Assembly: GCA_030635835.1 (NCBI GenBank) | Contig: DAOVYB010000068.1 | Span: 1 to 7,632, forward strand | Direction: 5' to 3' | Length of the DNA stretch: 7,632 nucleotides | Source: Gammaproteobacteria bacterium | Lineage (GTDB): Bacteria > Pseudomonadota > Gammaproteobacteria > UBA6429 | Shown here: piece after piece, positions 1-6,587 of the stretch | Layout of the letters: each line of letters begins with the position of its first letter | Position numbering within the stretch: position 1 is the stretch's first letter | Notes under the pieces: model-generated | Told to the model about the DNA's origin: nothing | What the model saw: the letters and a program-made list of their open reading frames with translations, nothing else | Databases searched by the model: none | Position numbers and translations under genes: made by a program

Positions 1-307
1 AGGTGATAAAAATAATATCTGTATAAATTTGAGCATGGATTTGCAGGTTAAAATCAGGTTTTCGTATGCGAATCATTACGCCAAAAATTAAAGCAGTAAC
101 AAGATAGCCGCCGCTAGCGCCATAAAACACATGGACATTGTGAGAAGCTAATTGTAGAAATGGCTTACCGGTAAAATAGAAGGTAATAAATAAACCTGAA
201 ATGAGCAGGCGATACAAGTTTAGAAAATTGAGAGGTCCCCAGGTATAAGCTTCATCCTCATGTATTAAAGGATTAAAGCCCGGCTGCCTGGAAAAAATAT
301 TAAACAT
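1..307 (-). CDS. pilS: PilS-type sensor histidine kinase, N-terminal membrane part (partial, runs off left edge)
   Basis: About 102 codons read leftward from an ATG at 307-305 with no stop before the window edge, so only the N-terminal membrane region is present. Seen: a short cytoplasmic head, a W-x-P-L-x-x-x-NLYR stretch (residues 23-33) and hydrophobic segments near residues 34-47 and 58-79, with a third beginning near 94 (YTDIIFIT). The WxPL...NLYRLL entry into the first helix is typical of the sensor domain of PilS, the inner-membrane kinase that phosphorylates PilR to control sigma-54-dependent type IV pilin transcription. The kinase core (HisKA, HATPase) and pilR would lie outside the window, so the pilS name rests on the sensor domain and on synteny with bamD/rluD. 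The start lies 4 bp after the stop of the preceding small gene, with no strong Shine-Dalgarno, which suggests translational coupling. A related non-pilus NtrY-like sensor is the alternative. Confidence 0.72.
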   Translation of the reverse strand, partial: MFNIFSRQPGFNPLIHEDEAYTWGPLNFLNLYRLLISGLFITFYFTGKPFLQLASHNVHVFYGASGGYLVTALIFGVMIRIRKPDFNLQIHAQIYTDIIFIT

Positions 308-311
308 CCGG

Positions 312-539
312 CTAGTCTTGTTTGCTATCTAAATGAGCCTGACTACAATAAAATTTCCCATCTTTTTGAAGTGCTTCATTTTCCGGTATGTGAACCTGGC
401 AGGATTCACACTTCACCATGTTTTGTTGATCAAGTTGTTGTTTTAAGGAAGCGGCGTTTTTATTTGCTGCCCAACGTTTAATTATTTGTACTAGCAGATA
501 GATAATCAAAGCGATGACAATCAGGCGAATAAGGTTCAT
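312..539 (-). CDS. PP0621-family small membrane-anchored protein with a CxxC...CxxxH motif
   Basis: A 75-residue protein. Residues 4-20 form one hydrophobic helix (LIRLIVIALIIYLLVQII), followed by a basic stretch (KRWAANK) that suggests the C-terminus is cytoplasmic. The tail carries C44-x2-C47 and C65-x3-H69, spaced like a small treble-clef or zinc-ribbon metal site; zinc binding is inferred from spacing only. The architecture and the position beside a pilS-like kinase and near bamD fit the uncharacterised PP0621 family of gammaproteobacteria. Function is unknown. The ATG at 539-537 has a weak upstream GATGAG. It is probably the first gene of an operon with the kinase, 4 bp downstream, so a role connected with that sensor is possible but unproven. 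Confidence 0.8.
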   Translation of the reverse strand: MNLIRLIVIALIIYLLVQIIKRWAANKNAASLKQQLDQQNMVKCESCQVHIPENEALQKDGKFYCSQAHLDSKQD

Positions 540-557
540 AGTTAACTCATCTTTATA

Positions 558-563
558 TTTATA
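558..563 (-). promoter_or_regulatory. Possible -10 box for the small gene / pilS operon
   Basis: Read on the minus strand, TATAAA lies about 19 bases before the ATG at 539. No good -35 is found at 16-18 bp (candidates are ACTATT-like). The spacer 540-729 separates divergent genes, so a promoter here is expected, but the assignment is weak. Confidence 0.25.
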
Positions 564-679
564 ATGTGGTGAAATATCTTAATAGTAACGATAGATGCTG
601 CTGCTGGCGATATTTATTGTTAAAAAATTCACTTAAAGTATTAATAAAGAAGAAAAAAACAGACTGTTTTAGTTAAAAG

Positions 680-708
680 TTGTTCCAATAACCGTTGTAG
701 CTTATATT
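680..708 (+). promoter_or_regulatory. Candidate sigma-70 promoter for nadE-glnB
   Basis: TTGTTC (680-685) and TATATT (703-708) are separated by exactly 17 bp. The -10 matches 5 of 6 consensus bases and the -35 only its first three. Transcription would start near 714-716, leaving about 15 nt before the TTG at 730. A second candidate further upstream is TTGTTA (617-622), 17 bp, ATTAAT (640-645). Both are pattern matches only. If the first is right, nadE cannot begin upstream of about 715. Confidence 0.35.
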
Positions 709-729
709 TCGCTTTGGTTTTCAACACAT

Positions 730-2394
730 TTGACTACATTGAATATATTAAATAACACATCAGACTCAGATAAGGTTTTGCGTATTGCGATTGCGCAGAT
801 TAATTTATTGGTTGGCGATATCGAAGGGAACGCTGAGCGCATTTATGAATGGATTCAACGTGCTCGTGATGAAATGCAAGCCGATGTCATTATTTTCCCT
901 GAACTCGCATTAACGGGTTATCCGCCAGAAGATTTGTTGTTCCGTCCCGGAATGTATGAGCGTGTTAGCCGTGCTTTAGAACAACTTGCTGAACAGGTTA
1001 ACGGGATAACCGCATTGGTCGGTTATCCGGAGAAAACGGATAACGGGGTTTATAATGCAGTCGCGGTTGTTGAAAATGGTGCTTGTATCTCAGGCGCGCG
1101 AAAAAATTATTTACCTAATTACAGTGTTTTTGATGAAAAACGTTATTTTATTTCTTCGACTGAAAGCTGTGTCTTTAAAGTGAAGAATACTCAGTTGGGT
1201 ATCTGTATTTGTGAAGATATCTGGCACTCTGAACCGGTAAAAAAAGCCATTGATGCTGGTGCACAATTAATTCTCAATCTGAATGCTTCGCCTTTTCATA
1301 ACCAAAAAACGCATGAGCGTGAAGATGTTGTTCGCCAGCGGGTCAATGAAGTTAATGTCCCAATCATTTATGCCAATATGGTGGGCGGTCAGGATGAGCT
1401 GGTTTTTGATGGCCAGTCATTTGTTATTGCCGCAGATGAAAAGCTTACACACCGTTTTGCCGCTTTTGAAGAATCGCTGGCACTGGTTGAGTTTGATAGT
1501 GAAAGTTTGCAACCCATCTCACCATCTATTATTGCTCCACTTTCAGAAGAAGCCAGTGTTTATCAGGCATTGGTGACAGGAGTACGGGATTATGTCACTA
1601 AAAATGGTTTTTCTGGCGTAGTTATTGGCTTGTCGGGTGGTATTGATTCCGCGCTTACGCTGAGTATTGCAGTTGATGCATTAGGTGCTGAAAAAGTCGA
1701 AGCTGTGATGATGCCTTCATGTTATACCTTAGATATGAGTGTGGAAGATGCAAAAGCACAAGCGGAACTGTTAGGGGTTAACTTTAAAGTTATTCCTATT
1801 GAAAAGCCCTTTAATACCTTCCTTGAATTACTTGAAGATGAATTCGCCGGTAAAGAGGTTGATGCGACTGAGGAAAATATTCAGGCTCGTTGCCGAGGTC
1901 TGTTATTGATGGCGATTTCAAATAAAAAAGGTAAAATGGTATTAACCACCGGAAATAAAAGTGAAATGGCGGTGGGCTATGCCACATTATATGGTGATAT
2001 GGCTGGTGGTTATGATGTCCTTAAAGATGTCAAAAAGACTTTGGTTTTTCGATTAGCTGAATATCGAAACTCTCTCTCGGAAAATATTCCACAACGAGTG
2101 ATTGATCGCCCACCATCAGCAGAATTAGCACCGGATCAAAAAGATACAGACTCGTTACCTGATTATGAAATTTTAGATGACATTCTGGAAAACTATGTTG
2201 AGCTTGATATGGGGCTGGAAGATATTGTTGCCGCAGGGTTTGATCGTGAAACGGTCCGCCGCGTGTTACGAATGGTTGATATCAATGAGTATAAACGACG
2301 ACAAGCTGCGCCGGGTGTGCGTATTACCCAACGCGCATTTGGTCGGGATCGACGATACCCGATTACTTCAGGTTATGGTCGAAGTCGAAAATAA
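730..2394 (+). CDS. nadE: Glutamine-dependent NAD+ synthetase
   Basis: A cytosolic enzyme making NAD+ from deamido-NAD+, ATP and glutamine (EC 6.3.5.1), the last step of NAD biosynthesis. The 554 residues have both halves of the long form. The N-terminal nitrilase-type glutaminase domain (about 17-260) shows the catalytic triad E58 (FPELALTGYPP), K125 (KNYLPNYSVFDEKRYF) and C161 (ICICEDIWH). The C-terminal synthetase domain (about 275-554) has the pyrophosphatase loop SGGIDS (302-307), TTGNKSEMAVGYATLYGDMAGG (from 406) and the tail APGVRITQRAFGRDRRYPI. No frameshift is seen. The start is uncertain: no ATG lies near the conserved beginning (LRIAIAQINLLVGDIEGN), and the earliest usual start is TTG 730, without a clear Shine-Dalgarno. 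TTG 739 and TTG 778 are alternatives; 778 has AAGG only 2 bases upstream. glnB follows 86 bp later on the same strand, suggesting shared control. Confidence 0.96.
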   Translation: MTTLNILNNTSDSDKVLRIAIAQINLLVGDIEGNAERIYEWIQRARDEMQADVIIFPELALTGYPPEDLLFRPGMYERVSRALEQLAEQVNGITALVGYPEKTDNGVYNAVAVVENGACISGARKNYLPNYSVFDEKRYFISSTESCVFKVKNTQLGICICEDIWHSEPVKKAIDAGAQLILNLNASPFHNQKTHEREDVVRQRVNEVNVPIIYANMVGGQDELVFDGQSFVIAADEKLTHRFAAFEESLALVEFDSESLQPISPSIIAPLSEEASVYQALVTGVRDYVTKNGFSGVVIGLSGGIDSALTLSIAVDALGAEKVEAVMMPSCYTLDMSVEDAKAQAELLGVNFKVIPIEKPFNTFLELLEDEFAGKEVDATEENIQARCRGLLLMAISNKKGKMVLTTGNKSEMAVGYATLYGDMAGGYDVLKDVKKTLVFRLAEYRNSLSENIPQRVIDRPPSAELAPDQKDTDSLPDYEILDDILENYVELDMGLEDIVAAGFDRETVRRVLRMVDINEYKRRQAAPGVRITQRAFGRDRRYPITSGYGRSRK

Positions 2395-2471
2395 GCCCAA
2401 AACGAGAGTGATTGGTATTGTCGCTGACTTTTTCCTGTTAAAGTAAGTGTAGTTACAAGTTTTATGGCTGA

Positions 2472-2819
<348 letters not shown>

Positions 2820-2840
2820 TTTGCCGAAATTTTGCAAATA

Positions 2841-2867
2841 AAAAACCGCTATTAAAGCGGTTTTTTT
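2841..2867. terminator. Bidirectional intrinsic terminator between glnB and bamD
   Basis: An 8-bp perfect stem AAACCGCT (2843-2850) / AGCGGTTT (2856-2863) with the 5-base loop ATTAA. It is followed by T's to 2867 on the plus strand and preceded by an A run, which gives a T run on the minus strand. It begins about 20 bp after the glnB stop and about 35 bp beyond the bamD stop, so it can end both convergent transcripts. Confidence 0.9.
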
Positions 2868-2899
2868 ACTTTGAACGTTTGATTTTATTTGGTTTTTGC

Positions 2900-3694
2900 T
2901 TAGTGGGATTTTTTACCGTTGCTTTGCTTAAGTGTTTTCGTTTTTTCATGATCAGGATGGTTAAGCTCCAGTACGCGGAAGGCATCATTAGCCAGATCAT
3001 GCATGCCTAATTTACGATAAGACAGTGTCATTAAGGCCAGAGCATCAGGGATAGCACGAGTACCCTGGTAGTTCTCAATAATATATTTAGCTCTGTTTGC
3101 TGCTGCTAAATGAGCTCCACGACGTTGATAATAATTAGCAACATGAAGTTCATAGCGAGCAAGGTTCTGACGTAACTCTTTCATGCGTTTAATAGTATCC
3201 GGGATATAACGGCTTTTAGGAAAACGTTGAATAAGCTCAGAGAAGTACTTAAATGCTTTACGAACTGATTTTGGATCTCGTTCAGATGGTTCCTGATCAA
3301 ATAATTTATCCATAAAAGAAATCGAGTTATCAAAGCTGGCTAAACCACGTAAATAGTAGGCATAATCGACATTGGCATGGTTAGGGTGCAATTTGATAAA
3401 ACGATCTGCTGAAATAATCGCAGTTTCAGGTTGTGAATCTTTATAATATGCATACGCCATTTCAATACGTGCACGTTCTGCATAGGTACCATAGGGAAAA
3501 CGTGATTCTAATTTTTCATAATATTGGATAGCATTTGCATACTCGCCAGAAGTTAAAAGTCTTTTGGCTTCTTCATAGAGCTGGGCGACGGGCATGCCGT
3601 AAGTCTCATCATCAACATCACCTGATGAGGCGCAGCCACTTAAAAATGCAGCTAAAAAGAGAGCAGATAAATTTAATAAACTGGGAAAACGCAT
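2900..3694 (-). CDS. bamD: Outer membrane protein assembly factor BamD (ComL/YfiO lipoprotein)
   Basis: A 264-residue lipoprotein and essential part of the BAM complex that inserts beta-barrel proteins into the outer membrane; it sits on the periplasmic side of that membrane with BamA, C and E. Seen: a signal peptide (MRFPSLLNLSALFLAAFLSG) ending in the lipobox L-S-G-C with lipidated C21. Residue +2 is Ala rather than the Asp inner-membrane retention signal. About five TPR-like helical repeats follow, with landmarks LYEEAKRLLTSGEYANAIQYYE (39-60), RFPYGTYAERARIEMAYAYY (65-84), HPNHANVDYAYYLRGLA (103-119) and RFPKSRYIPDTIKRMKELR (157-175). It is slightly longer than E. coli BamD, with a Lys-rich tail. 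It is convergent with glnB and divergent from rluD, a conserved pairing. The ATG at 3694-3692 has a modest AGG about 10 bases upstream. Confidence 0.95.
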   Translation of the reverse strand: MRFPSLLNLSALFLAAFLSGCASSGDVDDETYGMPVAQLYEEAKRLLTSGEYANAIQYYEKLESRFPYGTYAERARIEMAYAYYKDSQPETAIISADRFIKLHPNHANVDYAYYLRGLASFDNSISFMDKLFDQEPSERDPKSVRKAFKYFSELIQRFPKSRYIPDTIKRMKELRQNLARYELHVANYYQRRGAHLAAANRAKYIIENYQGTRAIPDALALMTLSYRKLGMHDLANDAFRVLELNHPDHEKTKTLKQSNGKKSH

Positions 3695-3741
3695 GCGTGC
3701 TAACCTACTGATATTTTAATCATTAATAATTATTTTTTAGT

Positions 3742-3747
3742 ATTATA
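3742..3747 (-). promoter_or_regulatory. bamD: Possible -10 box of bamD
   Basis: On the minus strand a perfect TATAAT lies 47 bases before the bamD ATG, within the AT-rich 146-bp divergent spacer (3695-3840). No -35 near consensus is seen at 16-19 bp, so the call rests on the -10 alone. On the plus strand, TTGAGC (3787-3792) and CTTAAT (3812-3817) might serve rluD, but their 19-bp spacing is poor. Confidence 0.35.
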
Positions 3748-3840
3748 CCTTATATCATAGAATGGGTTACAGGTTAGAGTGGTGACTTGAGCATGGTTAT
3801 ATAAAATCAGGCTTAATCTGGCAAAAAATGAGAACTTTAA

Positions 3841-4806
3841 ATGTCTGAAACAGAAATTATTGAAGGGACTGTCCCCGATGAATGGGCTGGTGAGCGAGTC
3901 GATCAAGCGCTTGCAAAGTTATTTCCGGATTATTCACGTTCGCGCCTGCAAACATGGCTAAAAGATGGTCAAATTTTAGTCGATGGGCAGGTTAAACGGG
4001 CTAAAGACAAGATTTTAGGTGGCGAGCAGGTTGAATTGCAGGTGCTGCTGGTCTCTGAGAATAGCTGGGAAGCAGAAGATATCCCGTTAGATATCATTTA
4101 CGAAGATGAGCAACTATTAGTGATTAATAAATCAGCCAATATGGTTGTGCATCCCGCTGCAGGTAATTATAGCGGTACCATGTTGAATGCTTTATTACAT
4201 TATGCCCCGGAATTAGAGGCGATACCCCGGGCAGGTATAGTGCATCGCCTGGACAAAGAAACCAGTGGTTTACTGGTGGTCGCCCGTACTCTACAGGCGC
4301 AAAAGGTATTGGTTGAACAACTTCAGGCCCGCTCATTTTTACGAGAGTATGATGCAATTGTTAATGGTTATGTCACAGCGGGCGGTACGATTAATCAGCC
4401 GATTGGCCGGCATCCGGTTAACCGTAAACGAATGGCCGTTAACTCGAATGGCAAGCCAGCGATTACCCATTACCGTATTGCTGAGCGCTTTCGTTTACAT
4501 ACAAAACTCACGGTAAAATTAGAAACAGGACGAACCCACCAGATACGCGTACATATGGCGTATGTGAATCATCCATTATTAGGTGATCCGGTTTATGGTG
4601 GGCGCTTTAAAATACCACCTGCAAGTGACGATGCTTTTGTTGAAACATTAAAAAACTTTAGGCGTCAGGCACTGCATGCCCGGCATCTTGGTTTGATTCA
4701 CCCAGCAAGTAATGAGTTTATTGAATGGGAAGTTGATGTCCCTCAGGATATGCTGGATTTACAAAATACATTACGTCTTGATTTAGAAAAACATAAAGAA
4801 GCTTAG
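3841..4806 (+). CDS. rluD: 23S rRNA pseudouridine(1911/1915/1917) synthase RluD
   Basis: A 321-residue cytosolic enzyme converting three uridines in helix 69 of 23S rRNA to pseudouridine, important for ribosome assembly and subunit joining. Seen: an N-terminal S4 RNA-binding domain (about 17-75, landmarks GERVDQALAKLFPDYSRSRLQTWLK in two parts and VDGQVKRAKDKI), then the RluA-type catalytic domain. That domain has NKSANMVVHPAAGN (96-109), the catalytic motif HRLDKETSGLL (135-145) with nucleophile D138, and the late motif GRTHQIRVH (230-238) with HPLLGDPVYGG. The S4 domain, length and the bamD/pgeF neighbours support RluD over RluA or RluC. The ribosome binding site is weak (TGAGA at 3829-3833). 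It probably forms an operon with pgeF, which starts 5 bp after its stop. Confidence 0.95.
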   Translation: MSETEIIEGTVPDEWAGERVDQALAKLFPDYSRSRLQTWLKDGQILVDGQVKRAKDKILGGEQVELQVLLVSENSWEAEDIPLDIIYEDEQLLVINKSANMVVHPAAGNYSGTMLNALLHYAPELEAIPRAGIVHRLDKETSGLLVVARTLQAQKVLVEQLQARSFLREYDAIVNGYVTAGGTINQPIGRHPVNRKRMAVNSNGKPAITHYRIAERFRLHTKLTVKLETGRTHQIRVHMAYVNHPLLGDPVYGGRFKIPPASDDAFVETLKNFRRQALHARHLGLIHPASNEFIEWEVDVPQDMLDLQNTLRLDLEKHKEA

Positions 4807-4811
4807 CTATA

Positions 4812-5537
4812 ATGACACTGAATTGGTTAGAAGCAGATTGGCCTGCACCAGATTTCATTAAAGCCGGCACTACGACTCGCAAGGGTGGTGTCAGTACTGC
4901 GCCCTATACCGGCTTTAATCTTGCCACTCATGTTGGGGATGAACTTGCACGAGTTAAGCAAAATCGAGACTTGCTTGATGTTCCCCACTATCCGCAATGG
5001 CTGGAACAAGTGCATAGTACAACGGCTGTATTATTGCCGAATGATGAGAATATACCAAAAGCAGATGCGGCCTATACTTCAAACAAAAAAGTTGTTTGTA
5101 CAGTGATGACGGCGGATTGTTTGCCCTTATTAATCACAGACAAACAAGGGAGTTGTGTTGCTGCAATTCATGCAGGCTGGCGTGGTTTATGTGACGGCAT
5201 TATTGAAGCGACAATAAAAAAATTACCCGTAGCAGCAGAGTCATTACTCGTTTGGCTGGGGCCAGCTATTGGTCCGGATGTTTATGAAGTGGGTGAAGAG
5301 GTATATGATGCGTTTACCGGAACGGATGATGAAGCGAAACAGGCATTTACCTCCGTATCAGATGAGCACTGGTTATTTGATATTTACCATTTAGCAAAAT
5401 TACGCTTGAAAAAAACTGGTGTTACACAGATTTATGGCGGTAACCGTTGTACCCTAAGCGAAGAACAAGAGTTTTTTTCTTATCGACGCGATGGTGTGAC
5501 AGGACGAATGGCAAGCATGATTTGGATAGATAAGTAG
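4812..5537 (+). CDS. pgeF: Peptidoglycan editing factor PgeF (YfiH, 'laccase-domain' protein)
   Basis: A 241-residue protein of the YfiH/DUF152 family. E. coli PgeF prevents incorporation of L-Ser in place of L-Ala in peptidoglycan stem peptides. Family members have also been assigned multicopper-oxidase and purine-nucleoside activities, so the chemistry is less settled than the name. Seen: the zinc-site residues H68 (EQVHST), C103 (TADCLPLL) and H120 (AAIHAGWRG), plus WLGPAIGP, and the C-terminal FSYRRDGVTGRMA, all family hallmarks. Length is normal and the protein complete. The ATG lies 5 bp beyond the rluD stop with no proper Shine-Dalgarno, consistent with translational coupling. The same rluD-pgeF order occurs in E. 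coli and Pseudomonas, where clpB follows; here it does not. Confidence 0.93.
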   Translation: MTLNWLEADWPAPDFIKAGTTTRKGGVSTAPYTGFNLATHVGDELARVKQNRDLLDVPHYPQWLEQVHSTTAVLLPNDENIPKADAAYTSNKKVVCTVMTADCLPLLITDKQGSCVAAIHAGWRGLCDGIIEATIKKLPVAAESLLVWLGPAIGPDVYEVGEEVYDAFTGTDDEAKQAFTSVSDEHWLFDIYHLAKLRLKKTGVTQIYGGNRCTLSEEQEFFSYRRDGVTGRMASMIWIDK

Positions 5538-5558
5538 CCAAACATTTTTGATAATTAA
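5535..5558 (+). repeat. Left copy of a ~23-bp direct repeat flanking the ZIP segment
   Basis: Starting at the pgeF stop codon this 24-bp stretch matches 6543-6565, which starts at the ZIP gene's stop codon: 20 matches, 3 mismatches and one single-base gap, including an exact 11-mer CAAACATTTTT. The sequence is AT-rich, so some similarity by chance is possible. The last 5 bases overlap the large palindrome. Confidence 0.45.
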
Positions 5559-5630
5559 ACCGCCAATACGCAAAGAACACCAGGTAATTCTCTAAATATT
5601 TTTAGCGTACTTTGCGCCTTGGCGGTTAAT
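5554..5630. repeat. Imperfect palindrome with ~27-nt arms (dispersed-repeat-like element)
   Basis: The left arm 5554-5580 and right arm 5605-5630 pair over most of their length: ATTA(A)ACCGCCAA, two mismatches, CGCAAAG, then AC with mismatches, around a 24-nt loop. Compensation is imperfect (about four mismatches and one bulged A). The arms read as ACCGCCAAGGCGCAAAGTACGC-type sequence, resembling intergenic inverted repeats I recall as widespread and multicopy in many bacterial genomes. An AT-rich, T-containing run (5627-5640) follows, so it may also end rluD-pgeF transcription. No ORF is associated with it. Only one copy lies in this window. Confidence 0.7.
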
Positions 5631-5643
5631 ATTATTTTTACGA

Positions 5644-5665
5644 CATACTCATAGTATGAGCTATG
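5644..5665. promoter_or_regulatory. Nested short palindromes upstream of the ZIP gene, operator-like
   Basis: Three overlapping symmetries sit in 22 bp: CATACT-CAT-AGTATG (5644-5658), CTCATA-G-TATGAG (5648-5660) and CATAG-N6-CTATG (5650-5665). They lie about 40-60 bp before the ZIP ATG, where a metal-responsive repressor might bind. The third resembles the enterobacterial MntR box (CATAGC-N3-GCTATG) but its half-sites are one base too far apart. The regulator is not identifiable. Confidence 0.35.
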
Positions 5666-5705
5666 AAGTTATTTGTTATTGCAGGATTTTAAGAGAAAAT
5701 ATTTT

Positions 5706-6545
5706 ATGTCATTACTCGGTTGGATTATTGTTTTTAGTTTATTAGGTGGTGTGCTTAGTGTTTTAGCTGCCTCCGTTTTTTTGTTAATTAAAGATGAATA
5801 CCAAAAAAAGTTATTGCCTCACACAGTCAGTTTTGCGATTGGTGCTTTATTAGGGGCGGCATTGTTAGCGCTATTACCCCATGCGGTAGAGGTAAATGAA
5901 AATATTGATTTGCATGATTTAGGTTTAACCATTCTTATTGGCCTGTTAGGTTTTTTTCTACTCGAAAAAATGGTGTTATGGCGCCATTGCCATTCGAGTC
6001 ATTGCGAGGTGCACTCACCGAACAATAATAATATATCAAGTGAGGTGCATTCACCTAATGAGTTTCATGCACACGGACACTCGCATCAACATGATAAAGA
6101 TGCCAGTGGTACATTAATTATCATAGGTGATGCGGTTCATAATTTTGTTGATGGTGTTTTGATTGCTGCCGCATTCATGACAGATATTGATTTAGGTATT
6201 GTGACTGCACTCGCTGTTGCTGCACATGAAATACCACAAGAGATAGGTGATTTTGCTATTTTATTAAATAGCGGATTTAAACGAGGTCGAGCATTATTTT
6301 TTAATATCCTTGCCAGCATGGCAACGCTAGTTGGTGCCGTTATTGCGTATTACAGTTTGCAAAGTATGCAAAGTGCCCTGCCTTATATTTTAGCCATTGC
6401 CGCATCAAGTTTCATTTATATCGCGGTAGCTGATTTGATTCCCGGTTTACATAAACGAACAGAGTTACGTGAAACTATCCAGCAAATTACGTTAATTGTA
6501 TTAGGTGTCATCACTATTTACTGGGCACATTCAACTCTACACTAA
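5706..6545 (+). CDS. ZIP-family divalent metal transporter
   Basis: A 279-residue inner-membrane protein of the ZIP (SLC39-like) family, which takes up Zn2+, Fe2+ or Mn2+; the substrate cannot be told from sequence. About eight hydrophobic segments are visible. The binuclear metal-site motifs are intact: HNFVDG (145-150) in TM4 and HEIPQEIGD (174-182) in TM5, the latter close to the LIV-1-type HExPHExGD. The TM3-TM4 loop (about 92-130) is rich in His and Cys (H94, C95, H96, H99, C100, H103, H115, H121, H123, H125, H127, H129), a typical metal-gathering loop. It contains a doubled EVHSPN. I chose ATG 5706, preceded by AAGAGA at 5691-5696; TTG 5673 would add 11 charged residues before the first helix and has no Shine-Dalgarno. 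The gene is probably transcribed from its own promoter in the 168-bp spacer after pgeF. It may be an insertion relative to the pgeF-clpB order. Confidence 0.9.
   Translation: MSLLGWIIVFSLLGGVLSVLAASVFLLIKDEYQKKLLPHTVSFAIGALLGAALLALLPHAVEVNENIDLHDLGLTILIGLLGFFLLEKMVLWRHCHSSHCEVHSPNNNNISSEVHSPNEFHAHGHSHQHDKDASGTLIIIGDAVHNFVDGVLIAAAFMTDIDLGIVTALAVAAHEIPQEIGDFAILLNSGFKRGRALFFNILASMATLVGAVIAYYSLQSMQSALPYILAIAASSFIYIAVADLIPGLHKRTELRETIQQITLIVLGVITIYWAHSTLH
6006..6059 (+). repeat. In-frame duplicated 18-bp unit in the ZIP histidine-rich loop
   Basis: 6006-6023 and 6042-6059 share GAGGTGCA(C/T)TCACC(G/T)AA(C/T) with 3 differences in 18 bases, 36 bp apart, encoding EVHSPN twice (residues 101-106 and 113-118). 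Two of the three differences are synonymous-type third-position changes or similar, suggesting a duplication kept at protein level. It adds one histidine to the loop. Confidence 0.65.
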
Positions 6546-6565
6546 GCAAACATTTTTATACTTAA
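6543..6565 (+). repeat. Right copy of the ~23-bp direct repeat flanking the ZIP segment
   Basis: It begins with the TAA of the ZIP gene and matches 5535-5558 at 20 positions with one gap, including the exact 11-mer CAAACATTTTT. It lies just before the Shine-Dalgarno of the next gene. Confidence 0.45.
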
Positions 6566-6587
6566 CATTATCTAAGGAGGGAACACC

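Noticed and set aside
540..729. Small RNA or hidden gene in the divergent spacer
   Set aside because: AT-rich with no stable hairpin plus T-run and no coding signal on either strand; promoter elements are the simplest content.
1283..1576. Alternative-frame open stretches inside nadE, and similarly at 2177-2446, 2646-2837, 4124-4516, 4827-5106, 6137-6319 and 7125-7313
   Set aside because: They overlap well-conserved genes in other frames, have no plausible ribosome binding sites and resemble no protein family.
5644..5665. True MntR, Fur or Zur box
   Set aside because: CATAG and CTATG half-sites are separated by 6 bases instead of 5, and Fur or Zur patterns do not fit; kept only as an unnamed operator-like site.
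5673..5705. Earlier TTG start for the ZIP transporter
   Set aside because: No Shine-Dalgarno before 5673, and the added residues (LLQDFKRKYF) are unlike usual ZIP N-termini; the ATG at 5706 leads directly into the first membrane helix.
6546..6587. Glycine riboswitch ahead of the GcvR-like gene
   Set aside because: Only 42 bp lie between the ZIP stop and the ATG, with no structured leader; there is just a Shine-Dalgarno.
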